Shown here: positions 49,057 to 58,113 of the stretch, piece after piece
Layout: each line of letters starts with the position of its first letter
How positions within the stretch are numbered: position 1 is the stretch's first letter
NCBI GenBank assembly: GCA_020445255.1
Contig: JAGRGY010000016.1
Location: 223,395 to 287,394, forward strand
Direction: 5' to 3'
Length of the DNA: 64,000 nt
From: Gammaproteobacteria bacterium
Lineage (GTDB): Bacteria; Pseudomonadota; Gammaproteobacteria; Chromatiales; Chromatiaceae
The notes under the pieces: generated by a model
Databases searched by the model: none
Told to the model about the DNA's origin: nothing
What the model saw: only the letters and a program-made list of their open reading frames with translations
Translations under genes and position numbers: made by a program

Positions 49057-50055
49057 TTGATCCGCCACCTTTTCGTGCCGGGGCTGCTGGGTCCGATGGC
49101 GGGCCTCCGCCCCGATCGATGGCAGTCGTTGCCACACGTCGAAAGGCTCCTGGCACGCGCCGATCGACGTCCCGAGCCCGTCGGATACGCGGCGGGTCTG
49201 TTGGCCCTGTTCGGCATCGAACCGTCGGAAGGTGCCGACCTGCCGACCGCCGCTTTGTGTTTTCTTGCCGATACCGGCGAACGCCCCGGCGGCTTCTTGC
49301 TGCATGCGGACCCGCTCGAGCTGGTTCCCGACCGGGATTGCCTGCGCGCATTCTCGCTGGACGCTGATCGACCCGATTCGGGCGAGCTGGCCGAGCTGGT
49401 CGGCGCCTTCAACGCCCATTTCGGCGACGATGGCATACGCCTGTTGTGCAGTGACTCCGGACGTTTGTACCTGTACTGCGATCGGACGCCATCGATCGAG
49501 ACGACGCCGCTGCCGGTCGTGGTCGGACGCGACCTGGACCTGTTTCTGCCCACCGGCGCAGAGGGCGAGCAGTGGCGGGCGCTGCTCAACGAGACCCAAA
49601 TGCTGTGCCATTCGCTGCCGTCCAATCAGGCGCGCGAGGCGACGGGACGGCGTACGGTGGGCGGCCTGTGGTTCAGTGGCGGTGGCGGAATACCGCCCAT
49701 GGGCCCTGCGCCCGTAGCCCGCCTGGTCGGGGACGACGATTTGGCGCGTGGTCTGCTGATGCTTGGCGAGTTGGTGGGTGGCGACGATGAATTGATTGTC
49801 GACACTGCGCCGGGCAGGGCGGTTCAGCATGTGGATGCCGAAGCCTGGGTCGGCGCGCTCGCCGACCTCGAGGGGCGCATGCCGCACCTGATGCGCGACT
49901 GCGACGCCCTGCATCTTCATCCCGGTAACGGCACCGTATACACCTGGCATGCGCGCGCGGCGCGGCGGTTCTGGCGCCGGCAGCGCCCGCTGGTGGCGCG
50001 CCTGGACGTCGACGGCCAGACGCCGGGCGGCCGCCGCGATGCCAAACGGTTATAA
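49057..50055 (+). CDS. Conserved RpfE-type protein (phosphoglycerate mutase-like by annotation)
   Basis: 332 residues from TTG 49057, just 4 nt after hom. GFLLHADPLELVPDRDCLRA, FNAHFGDDGIRLL and LLNETQMLCHSLPSNQAREA followed by GLWFSGGGGIPP match the 'regulatory protein RpfE' family of beta- and gammaproteobacteria. Family members are sometimes labelled phosphoglycerate mutase. The function is not established experimentally as far as I know. Position between hom and thrC suggests a link to amino-acid metabolism or only a conserved neighbourhood. Confidence 0.78.
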   Translation: MIRHLFVPGLLGPMAGLRPDRWQSLPHVERLLARADRRPEPVGYAAGLLALFGIEPSEGADLPTAALCFLADTGERPGGFLLHADPLELVPDRDCLRAFSLDADRPDSGELAELVGAFNAHFGDDGIRLLCSDSGRLYLYCDRTPSIETTPLPVVVGRDLDLFLPTGAEGEQWRALLNETQMLCHSLPSNQAREATGRRTVGGLWFSGGGGIPPMGPAPVARLVGDDDLARGLLMLGELVGGDDELIVDTAPGRAVQHVDAEAWVGALADLEGRMPHLMRDCDALHLHPGNGTVYTWHARAARRFWRRQRPLVARLDVDGQTPGGRRDAKRL

Positions 50056-50087
50056 TCGCGGCCCTGTCTGAACCCGCAGCACCGATA

Positions 50088-51560
50088 ATGAAATTCGTCG
50101 AAACCCGGGGCAATGACGGTGTTCGGCCGCCGTCCGTCACGTTCTCCGAAGCCATTCTGAGCCCGATGTCGTCGTTTGGCGGCATCTATGTGCCCGAACG
50201 CCTGCCCGAGCTGGGCGAGCGCTTTCTGCACGACCACCGGCACAGCGACTACAAGTCGCTTGCGCGCGCGGTGCTCAGCGCGTTTGAACTCGATATCGAT
50301 CAGTTCGTGGTCGACCGCGCGCTCGAGCTGTATGACGGTTTCGACGATCCCGCGCATCCGGTGCCGGTGGTACGGGTGCGTGACGACCTGTTCGTCAGCG
50401 AGCTCTACCATGGCCCGACGCGGGCCTTCAAGGACATGGCCCTGCAGCCCTTCGGCGTAGTGCTGTCGAGCCTCGCCGAGTCGCGTGGCGAGCAGTACCT
50501 GATCCTTGCCGCGACCAGCGGCGACACCGGGCCTGCGACACTGGAGACGTTCAAGAACCGTGCAAACGTCAAGGTCGCGTGCCTGTATCCGGATGGCGGC
50601 ACGTCCGACGTCCAGCGCCTGCAGATGGTGACCGAGGACGCAGCCAACCTGAAGGTGATCGGCATTCGCGGCAGCTTCGACGATGCGCAGACCGCGCTGA
50701 AGACATTGTTGTCATCGGACGCGTTCCGCGCCACGCTGCGCGATCGGCACATCCACCTGTCGGCCGCCAATTCGGTCAACTTCGGCCGCATCATCTTCCA
50801 GCAGATCTACCACATCCACAGCTATCTGGAGCTGGTGCGTCAGGGTGCAATCGTGATCGGCGACCGGGTGTATCTGAATGTGCCGAGCGGCAACTTCGGC
50901 AATGCGCTCGGCGGGTACTACGCGATGCAGATGGGCCTGCCGGTCGAGAAGATTTTGATCTCGTCGAACAGCAACAATGTGTTGACCGAGTTTATCCGCA
51001 CAGGCAGCTATGACCTGCGCGACCGCAACGTGATCCCGACCAGCTCGCCAGCCATGGACATACTGAAATCGTCGAATGTCGAGCGCGTGCTCTACAGCCT
51101 CTTCGGCGCACGGCGCACCCGTGCGTTGATGGACGAGTTGGACCGGAAACGCGTCTACCGGCTGACCGACGACGAGTTGGACCTGCTACAGGCCGTGTTT
51201 GCCGCGGACTACGCCGACGACAACGAGGTGGATACCTACATTCGCGAGACATTCATTGGCAACGGCTATCTGATGGATCCGCACACCGCGACCTGCCTCA
51301 AGGCGCATGCCAGCTGCCGCGACAAGCCGCTGCCGGCCATCGTCTATTCGACCGCGGAATGGACAAAGTTCTCGCCGACCATCGCCCATGCGCTGACGGG
51401 CGAGAACGACAGTCACGATATCGATGCGCTGAAATCGATTTCCGCCACCGCCAATACCCCGATCCCGCCGATGATCCAGGCCCTGTTCGACAGGCCCGTG
51501 GTGCAGGCGGCCGTGATCGACAAGCAGGACATCGAACGCGAGGTGCTCGCGTTCATCTGA
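50088..51560 (+). CDS. thrC: Threonine synthase
   Basis: Converts O-phosphohomoserine to threonine with PLP. 490 residues, the longer class. The PLP lysine is Lys115 in HGPTRAFKDMALQPFG. Other blocks are ILAATSGDTGPATLETFK, the phosphate-binding VPSGNFGNALGGYYA and ILISSNSNNVLTEFIRTG. It ends the alaC-hom-RpfE-thrC run. ATG 50088 is preceded by a short gap of 32 bp. Confidence 0.97.
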   Translation: MKFVETRGNDGVRPPSVTFSEAILSPMSSFGGIYVPERLPELGERFLHDHRHSDYKSLARAVLSAFELDIDQFVVDRALELYDGFDDPAHPVPVVRVRDDLFVSELYHGPTRAFKDMALQPFGVVLSSLAESRGEQYLILAATSGDTGPATLETFKNRANVKVACLYPDGGTSDVQRLQMVTEDAANLKVIGIRGSFDDAQTALKTLLSSDAFRATLRDRHIHLSAANSVNFGRIIFQQIYHIHSYLELVRQGAIVIGDRVYLNVPSGNFGNALGGYYAMQMGLPVEKILISSNSNNVLTEFIRTGSYDLRDRNVIPTSSPAMDILKSSNVERVLYSLFGARRTRALMDELDRKRVYRLTDDELDLLQAVFAADYADDNEVDTYIRETFIGNGYLMDPHTATCLKAHASCRDKPLPAIVYSTAEWTKFSPTIAHALTGENDSHDIDALKSISATANTPIPPMIQALFDRPVVQAAVIDKQDIEREVLAFI

Positions 51561-51617
51561 CCCCGGATGGGGTGTGGCCGGCTGGCTGTCGGGCTGTCGA
51601 TTGCAGCCCGTCGCTGC

Positions 51618-52625
51618 TCAGACCTTGTAGTAGTTCCGATACCAGCTGACGAAGTTGGCGACGCCGTCTTCGACCGAGGTCGCGGGCTTGTAGCCGAGGT
51701 CGGCGACCAGGTCCTCTACGTTGGCGTAGGTGTCCGGCACGTCGCCGGGCTGCAACGGCAGTAACTCCTTCTCGGCCTGCATGCCGAGACACTTCTCCAG
51801 TGTCTCGATGTAATGCATCAGTTCGACGGGATTGTTGTTGCCGATGTTGTACAGCCGGTACGGGGCGCGGCTGGTCGCCGAGTCGGGCTCATCGCCGTTC
51901 CAGTCCGGGTTGGGCTGCGCCGGCTGATCGAGTACGCGGATCACACCCTCGACGATGTCGTCGATGTAGGTGAAATCGCGGCGGTGCTTGCCGTAATTGA
52001 ATACCGGTATGGGTTCGCCGGCGAGGATGTTCTTGGTGAACTTGAACAGTGCCATGTCCGGTCGCCCCCACGGTCCGTACACGGTGAAGAAGCGCAGACC
52101 GGTGGTCGGAACGCCGTACAGGTGGCTGTAGGTATGGGCCATCAGTTCGTTTGCCTTCTTGGTCGCCGCGTACAGGCTTACCGGGTGGTCGACATTGTCG
52201 TGGACCGAAAAGGGCATGTTCGTGTTCGAACCGTAGACCGAACTCGATGACGCGTATACCAGGTGCTCGACATCGTGGTTGCGGCAGCCCTGCAGAATGT
52301 TGCCGAAGCCGACCAGATTGCTGTCGACATAGGCGTCCGGATTTTCGATCGAGTACCGCACCCCCGCCTGGGCCGCGAGATTGATGACCCGCTGTGGCTG
52401 GTATTTGCTGAATGTCTCGGCCATCGCGGCACGGTCCTCGATGCGTGCACGAATGTCGGTGTAGGCGTCATGGTCGCGCGTGCGCGCGAGTCTTGCCTCC
52501 TTCAGCGTGACATCGTAATAGGGGTCGAGACAGTCGACGCCGATGACTTCGTCACCGCGCTCCAGCAGTCGAAGTGACAGGGCCGAACCGATAAAGCCCG
52601 CGCTGCCGGTGATCAAAACTCGCAT
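51618..52625 (-). CDS. NAD-dependent UDP-uronate 4-epimerase
   Basis: 335-residue extended short-chain dehydrogenase. NAD motif [18 protein letters not shown] at the N-terminus. [18 protein letters not shown] provides the Tyr-x-x-x-Lys pair. [18 protein letters not shown] and the insert [24 protein letters not shown] segment match UDP-glucuronate 4-epimerases (LspL/CapI type). It lies just downstream of the UDP-sugar dehydrogenase and would interconvert gluco and galacto forms of its product for polysaccharide synthesis. Confidence 0.9.
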   Translation of the reverse strand: MRVLITGSAGFIGSALSLRLLERGDEVIGVDCLDPYYDVTLKEARLARTRDHDAYTDIRARIEDRAAMAETFSKYQPQRVINLAAQAGVRYSIENPDAYVDSNLVGFGNILQGCRNHDVEHLVYASSSSVYGSNTNMPFSVHDNVDHPVSLYAATKKANELMAHTYSHLYGVPTTGLRFFTVYGPWGRPDMALFKFTKNILAGEPIPVFNYGKHRRDFTYIDDIVEGVIRVLDQPAQPNPDWNGDEPDSATSRAPYRLYNIGNNNPVELMHYIETLEKCLGMQAEKELLPLQPGDVPDTYANVEDLVADLGYKPATSVEDGVANFVSWYRNYYKV

Positions 52626-52656
52626 GATATGAAACCAGATTCAGACGTATTAGTTA

Positions 52657-53928
52657 CTACAGGCGGCCGTCGGTCGCTGCGGTCGGGAAGAGGTATTTCA
52701 CGTCGTAGACGACGGCGCCGGATTTGCCGAGCGCACGGATCCTATCGATGCCCATCTCGACGAACTGCCTGTGCCCGACCGCAAGCACGATCGCGTCGTA
52801 GCTGCCCGGTGCAGGCTCGGCGATCGGGGTGATGCCGTATTCGTGCTGCGCTTCCGCGGTGCTGACCCATGGGTCCCAGACTTCGACGTTCATGCCGAAA
52901 GATTCGAGTTCGGCGAGGATGTCGACGACACGGGTATTGCGCAGGTCTGGACAGTTTTCCTTGAACGTTAGACCCAGCACCAGGGCGCGTCCGCCGTTCA
53001 CAGTGAGACTGCGCTTCAGCATCAGTTTGACCGTCTGACCGGCAACGTGCTGGCCCATTCCGTCGTTGATGCGGCGACCCGCCAGGATCATGGCCGGGTG
53101 ATAGCCGATGGCCTGTGCCTTGTGCGTCAGATAATAAGGATCGACGCCGATACAGTGCCCGCCGACCAGGCCGGGCCGGAACGGCAGGAAGTTCCACTTG
53201 GTCCCGGCAGCCTTGAGCACCTCTTCGGTGTCGATCCCGAGCTTGGCAAAGATCAGCGAAAGTTCGTTGATCAGCGCGATGTTCACGTCACGCTGGGTGT
53301 TTTCGATGACCTTGGCCGCCTCGGCGACTTTGATGCTGGTGGCCTTGTGGGTGCCGGCGACAATGATGCTGCCGTACAGCGCATCGACGAAATCGGCCAC
53401 CTCGGGTGTCGAGCCAGAGGTCACCTTCTTGATGGTCGTTACCCGGTGTTCCTTGTCGCCGGGATTGATGCGTTCCGGACTGTAGCCGGCGAAGAAGTCC
53501 TGGTTGAATCGCAGCCCGGACACCTCTTCGATGACGGGGATGCAATCCTCTTCCGTGGCACCCGGATAGACCGTCGATTCATAGACGACGACGTCCCCCC
53601 GGCCGATGATCTGGCCCACCGCGCGGCTGGCGGAGATGAGCGGCCGCAGGTCGGGACTCTTGTACTCGTCAATCGGTGTGGGTACCGTGACGATGTAAAC
53701 GTTGCAGTCGCGGATGTCGTCGAGAGCGTCCGTGTAGGTCATCGACACCTTTGCCAGTTCTTCGGGTTCCACCTCTAAAGAACTGTCTTTCCCCTGCCGC
53801 AACTCTTGGATGCGCGGGGTGCTGATGTCGTAACCCACAACCGGGTACTTCTTGGCGAATTCCACGGCGAGCGGTAGGCCAACATAACCCAAGCCGATCA
53901 CGGCGATTCTTGTGTTGTCGATGTCCAT
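52657..53928 (-). CDS. UDP-N-acetyl-hexosamine dehydrogenase (TviB/WbpO-like)
   Basis: 423 residues from ATG 53928; an upstream in-frame ATG would add 48 dissimilar residues. The N-terminal [19 protein letters not shown] binds [20 protein letters not shown] and [14 protein letters not shown] are the nucleotide-sugar dehydrogenase features. The catalytic Cys is in [17 protein letters not shown]. The family oxidises UDP-GlcNAc or UDP-GalNAc to the uronic acid. The 31-bp gap to the epimerase indicates one unit, and the product may be the acid that the XrtA-type amidotransferase at 35.4 kb amidates (inference). Confidence 0.9.
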   Translation of the reverse strand: MDIDNTRIAVIGLGYVGLPLAVEFAKKYPVVGYDISTPRIQELRQGKDSSLEVEPEELAKVSMTYTDALDDIRDCNVYIVTVPTPIDEYKSPDLRPLISASRAVGQIIGRGDVVVYESTVYPGATEEDCIPVIEEVSGLRFNQDFFAGYSPERINPGDKEHRVTTIKKVTSGSTPEVADFVDALYGSIIVAGTHKATSIKVAEAAKVIENTQRDVNIALINELSLIFAKLGIDTEEVLKAAGTKWNFLPFRPGLVGGHCIGVDPYYLTHKAQAIGYHPAMILAGRRINDGMGQHVAGQTVKLMLKRSLTVNGGRALVLGLTFKENCPDLRNTRVVDILAELESFGMNVEVWDPWVSTAEAQHEYGITPIAEPAPGSYDAIVLAVGHRQFVEMGIDRIRALGKSGAVVYDVKYLFPTAATDGRL

Positions 53929-54125
53929 CGCGAGAAAACGTTTCCTATACAAGGTTTGGGAGGGCTGGACCCCGGGGCGGGATGATAACCCGGCCGTTGG
54001 GCCGACGCGAGATGGTCCGTCTGTGATGGTGACGCTGCTATGAGTTTTCCGTTCTGCCGGTTGATTGCCCATGGCTTGTTTGTCAGTCTCTTCGCGCCGC
54101 CAGCCTGCAGGGAGTCAGTGCGAGC

Positions 54126-55517
54126 ATGATGATCCGGCTTTTCGGCCACTACATATCGAAACTTTACCTGCTGCTGGGTGTGGTGGAGTTTCTGGTCATG
54201 TTCTACTCGCTGCTCGCCGGGTTTTACATGCGCTTCTCGCTCGGCGAACTGCGATTCGCCGAAACGCCCGAGTTGCTGCCTTATACGGCGCTCGCATACG
54301 CCTCGTCGATGACGATCGCGATGATCTCGGTCGGGCTGTATCAGCGCGGCCTGCCGTTCAGCGCCGGCCTGCTGGTTCGCCTCGGGCTGAGCTTCCTGAT
54401 TGCCAGCGTTGCGATGAGCGCGGTGTTCTACGCCTTCCCGGACCTGGTCGTCGGGCGTGGCGTGATGATCTACGCGATGCTGTTCACCTTCGTCGGTGTG
54501 CTCGGGCTGAGGAGCCTTTTCTTCCGGGTCACGCACAGCGAGACGCAGTCGAACGCGGTGCTGGTCCTTGGCACCGGCCGCCAGGCCCAGATGATCGCGA
54601 ATCTGGAGCCGCAGCAGCCATCGTTCCGTGTCGTCGGTTACGTACCGGTGAACGACCAGGAAAAGAACATCCCGAAGGAACGCTGGATCCTGCACGATCG
54701 GCGCCTGATGGATATCGTTCTCGCCTACGAGGTTGACGAGATCGTCGTGGCCCCCGACGACCGGCGCTTGCGACTGCCGGTGGATGAAATCCTGGACTGC
54801 AAGATGTCCGGGACCATGGTGCTCGATCTGCTCAGCTTCTTCGAAAAGGAGACCTCGCGAATCAAGCTCAACGTGCTGCACCCGAGCTGGATCTTCTTTT
54901 CTGACGGGTTCCGGTTGACCGGTCTGGCCAATGCGTCGAAGCGAATATTGGACCTCACGGCCGGCATCGTGATCTTTTCCCTGGCCTGGCCGCTGATGCT
55001 GCTGGTCGCAGGCGCGATTCTCGCCGAGAGCCGGGGAAGGGGTCCGGTCCTGTTTCATCAGGTGCGCGTCGGACTCAACGGACGCACCTTCCGCGTGCAC
55101 AAATTCCGCAGCATGCGCACCGATGCGGAGGCCGACGGCGTGGCGCGCTGGGCGACCAAGAACGACAGCCGGATCACCCGTGTCGGCGCAATCATTCGCA
55201 AGACCAGGCTCGACGAATTGCCTCAGGTATTCAATGTTTTGCGTGGTGAAATGAGCCTGGTGGGTCCGCGCCCGGAGCGTCCGGAGTTCGTCGAGCAGCT
55301 GGAGAAGGAGATCCCTTTCTATGCCGAACGCCACCGCGTGAAGCCGGGGCTGACGGGCTGGGCGCAACTGTGCTACCCGTACGGTTCCGATGTCGAGGAT
55401 GCGCGCAACAAGCTCGAGTTCGATCTTTACTACGTGAAGAACGCGAGTGTATTCCTCGATCTCATCATTCTGCTGGAAACCGTCGAGGTCGTGGTCTGGG
55501 GAAAGGGTGCTCACTAG
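54126..55517 (+). CDS. EpsB_2-type sugar transferase, XrtA/PEP-CTERM system associated (TIGR03013-like)
   Basis: 463-residue initiating phosphoglycosyltransferase, which transfers a sugar phosphate to undecaprenyl phosphate. Four N-terminal helices (about 10-135), a Rossmann-like CoA-binding-type domain (AVLVLGTGRQAQMIANL), a further helix, then the C-terminal bacterial sugar transferase domain. That domain carries FHQVRVGLNGRTFRVHKFRS, TRLDELPQVFNVLRGEMSLV and GPRPERPEFVEQLEKEIP. IFFSDGFRLTGLANASKRILDL is characteristic of this family. It is divergent from the UDP-sugar dehydrogenase. Confidence 0.9.
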   Translation: MMIRLFGHYISKLYLLLGVVEFLVMFYSLLAGFYMRFSLGELRFAETPELLPYTALAYASSMTIAMISVGLYQRGLPFSAGLLVRLGLSFLIASVAMSAVFYAFPDLVVGRGVMIYAMLFTFVGVLGLRSLFFRVTHSETQSNAVLVLGTGRQAQMIANLEPQQPSFRVVGYVPVNDQEKNIPKERWILHDRRLMDIVLAYEVDEIVVAPDDRRLRLPVDEILDCKMSGTMVLDLLSFFEKETSRIKLNVLHPSWIFFSDGFRLTGLANASKRILDLTAGIVIFSLAWPLMLLVAGAILAESRGRGPVLFHQVRVGLNGRTFRVHKFRSMRTDAEADGVARWATKNDSRITRVGAIIRKTRLDELPQVFNVLRGEMSLVGPRPERPEFVEQLEKEIPFYAERHRVKPGLTGWAQLCYPYGSDVEDARNKLEFDLYYVKNASVFLDLIILLETVEVVVWGKGAH

Positions 55518-55998
55518 TGGGCCTAGTGGTTAATTGCGTAACGCTCAGCCGTTCCGCACGCGTTGTGGGCGAGGCGCAGTCGACAGGGAGTGAAATGCCT
55601 TTTCCCTGGGTTGTATCGCGGCCCAAGGGGGCCTGTTCACACAGCGCGCATGCCGGCGTTGCTGCCCCTGCTCGGGTCGGGCGAGGCGTTTTGCATCTGG
55701 TTGAAACGTGTCCGCGGCAGCGGCATGCGCGAGATCATCGGCGACGCGTGTTGCCCTCGGATGGTCGGTCGCGTGAGCACCACGGTGCACAGAGGCGGCG
55801 ACACCCGGCGTCGGTGAATCCCGATGACTGGAACATCTGCGGATCCGTGACAGCTTCTGCGGCGGTGGCCGCGCGGCCAAACGCATCGGCAGTAGGTCGG
55901 GCGCGGGGCCGGCCTGGTGCCGGATTGTCCGATCCTGCCGCAACCCGGGCGGCACCCTTCGCCCGGTTCTGCCAGCCCCGCGCGCGGGTGGTTCCGTC
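55518..55998. other. 481-bp region without a recognisable gene before prsK
   Basis: Open frames on both strands show no recognisable domain and poor ribosome sites. It contains the 14-bp perfect palindrome TGGCCGCGCGGCCA at 55866-55879. I looked for a sigma-54 site with correct GG-to-GC spacing and found none here. It may hold the prsK promoter or a decayed gene. Confidence 0.5.
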
Positions 55999-58080
55999 GT
56001 GAACGAGTTGGCTGCATTTGGCTACGCGCTGGCTGCCGCAGGTTTCCTCGCGCTGTTCCTGCTGTTGCTGACGGGTTGGCGGGGCAGGTTCCAGGGGTCG
56101 CATTTCGTCATGGCGGTCGGTGGTTCCACCGTCTGGTCAATCGCCGCTGCGACAAATGCGGGATACGCGATGCCCGGATTCGAACTCGTACTCGCGGCCG
56201 AGGTCGTTCGCGACATCCTGTGGTTGTTCTTCCTGCTCCATCTTCTAAAGCCGCTGGCGGCCGGCAACCAGTTGTACTCGCAGCTGCTGGGTTATGTGCG
56301 CCTCGGGTGCCTGGTGCTCGGCATGCTGCTGTTGATCATGATGGTCGACATTCCCGATCCCTTGGCCCATCTGCGGCCTATCGAGGTGCAGCTGCAGTTC
56401 TCGCTGGTCGGCCAGTTGCTCTATGCGGTGCTCGGGATGGCATTGGTGGAGCAGCTGTTCCGTAACACGCCGGTCGAGCAACGCTGGGGCATCAAGTACC
56501 TGTGTTTTGGCCTCGGCGCGATGTTCGTATTCGATTTCTACATGTACGCCGACGCCCTGTTGTTCCAGCGCCTCGATGGCGCCATCTGGTCGGCGCGCGG
56601 TTTCGTTGGTGTGATCTCCATTCCTTTGATCGGGATTACGGCGGCGCGCAACCCCGACTGGAATCTGTCGGTCTTTCTGTCGCGGCGCATGGTGCTGCAT
56701 TCGACCACCCTGCTGAGTGCCGGTCTGTACATGCTGCTGATGGCACTGGCCGGCTACTACATCAAGATCTACGGCGGACGTTGGGGCGGCGCGCTGCAGA
56801 TCGCGTTCCTGTTCGGTGCGATCATCGTGCTGGTGGCGCTGTTGTTTTCGGGACAGTTCCGTGCGCGCACGAAGGTCTTTTTCAACAAGCATTTCTTCAG
56901 CTACCGCTATGACTATCGCGAAGAGTGGCTGCGTGTAATTGCACTGTTGTCAGGTGAACGGCGCGAACTGCCACTCAACGAGCGCGTCATCTGGGCGTTC
57001 GCCGAGATCGTCGAGAGCTCGGGCGGCATGATCTGGATACGGTCAGAAAAGGGAAGTTTTCGCCTGCGGGGTCGATTCAACTGCCAGCATTCGGCCGAGT
57101 CGGTGATCGAGGCAACCGAATCGCTGCCGCAATTCATGTACATGATGAGGTGGGTCATCGACGTCGATGAATATCGACGTGACACGGCGAAATACGGCGA
57201 TCTGCAACTGCCGTCATGGCTTCTCGGCAATCCTGACAGCTGGCTGGTCGTGCCGATGTTCCACGACGAGCGGTTGCTCGGCTTCGTTGTCCTGCTGCAG
57301 CCGCGTGCGCCCCAGTCGTTGAACTGGGAAAACCTCGATCTGTTGAAGACGGTCGGGTTGCAGGCCGCGAGCTACATCGCACTCAACCAGGCGGCAGAGG
57401 CGCTGGCCGAGGCGCGTCAGTTCGAAGGGTTCAACCGCCTTTCCGCGTTCGTGATCCACGACCTCAAGAACCTGATTGCTCAGCTCTCGCTGGTCGCCAA
57501 GAATGCCGCCCGGCACAAACACAATCCCGAGTTCATCGACGATGCGGTACGAACCATCGAGAACGCCGTCAGCAAGATGAACCGCCTGATGGCCCAGCTG
57601 AAGAGCGCGGATGTCACCGGCGAGAGCCGGCGCATCGATCTGGTCGACGAGTTGCGTGACGTCGTCGCCGCCAAGTCGGGTGGCTCGCCGGTGCCGGTGC
57701 TGCAGGCCGAGGTCGAACATGCGTTCGTAGTCGCCGACCCTGACCGGTTGTCCTCGGTGCTCGGCCATGTGGTGCAGAATGCCCAGGATGCCACGCCACC
57801 GGACGGCACCGTCGAACTGCGGCTGCGATTGCTCGGTGACCAAGCTATAGTTGATGTCCGCGATACCGGGACTGGTATGGATGCCGAGTTCATCAAGAAC
57901 CGGCTGTTTCGGCCGTTCGATTCGACCAAGGGCCTGACGGGCATGGGTATAGGGGCGTACGAATGCCGCGAAGTGATCTCCGCACTCGGTGGCCAGGTCG
58001 TCGTAGAGAGCCAACCCGCGGTCGGGACGACGTTTCGGATCATGTTGCCGCTGGCCGATTCGGTGGCGGTACCGGCCTGA
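55999..58080 (+). CDS. prsK: XrtA/PEP-CTERM system sensor histidine kinase
   Basis: 693 residues, GTG start. About eight membrane helices occupy residues 1-300. A GAF-like domain follows (about 320-465, including SWLVVPMFHDERLLGFVVLL). Then the phosphorylation box with His487 in FVIHDLKNLIAQLSL, and the ATPase domain with VVQNAQDATPPDG (N box), VRDTGTGMDAEFI (G1) and FRPFDSTKGLTGMGIGAYECREV. This domain order is that of PrsK. It should phosphorylate PrsR, encoded 33 bp downstream. Confidence 0.93.
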   Translation: MNELAAFGYALAAAGFLALFLLLLTGWRGRFQGSHFVMAVGGSTVWSIAAATNAGYAMPGFELVLAAEVVRDILWLFFLLHLLKPLAAGNQLYSQLLGYVRLGCLVLGMLLLIMMVDIPDPLAHLRPIEVQLQFSLVGQLLYAVLGMALVEQLFRNTPVEQRWGIKYLCFGLGAMFVFDFYMYADALLFQRLDGAIWSARGFVGVISIPLIGITAARNPDWNLSVFLSRRMVLHSTTLLSAGLYMLLMALAGYYIKIYGGRWGGALQIAFLFGAIIVLVALLFSGQFRARTKVFFNKHFFSYRYDYREEWLRVIALLSGERRELPLNERVIWAFAEIVESSGGMIWIRSEKGSFRLRGRFNCQHSAESVIEATESLPQFMYMMRWVIDVDEYRRDTAKYGDLQLPSWLLGNPDSWLVVPMFHDERLLGFVVLLQPRAPQSLNWENLDLLKTVGLQAASYIALNQAAEALAEARQFEGFNRLSAFVIHDLKNLIAQLSLVAKNAARHKHNPEFIDDAVRTIENAVSKMNRLMAQLKSADVTGESRRIDLVDELRDVVAAKSGGSPVPVLQAEVEHAFVVADPDRLSSVLGHVVQNAQDATPPDGTVELRLRLLGDQAIVDVRDTGTGMDAEFIKNRLFRPFDSTKGLTGMGIGAYECREVISALGGQVVVESQPAVGTTFRIMLPLADSVAVPA

Positions 58081-58113
58081 GCAAGTGAACAAATTCAAGC
58101 AAGGAACCCCACG

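Noticed and set aside
47691..49625. 644-codon open frame antisense to hom and the RpfE-type gene
   Set aside because: Shadow of two well-supported genes on the other strand; no recognisable family.
53898..55514. 538-codon open frame antisense to the EpsB_2-type sugar transferase
   Set aside because: Glu/Gln/His-rich shadow with no domain; the sense frame has a complete sugar transferase domain.
55563..55817. 84-codon open frame in the gap before prsK
   Set aside because: No ribosome site, no domain and Arg-rich shadow-like composition; left as noncoding.
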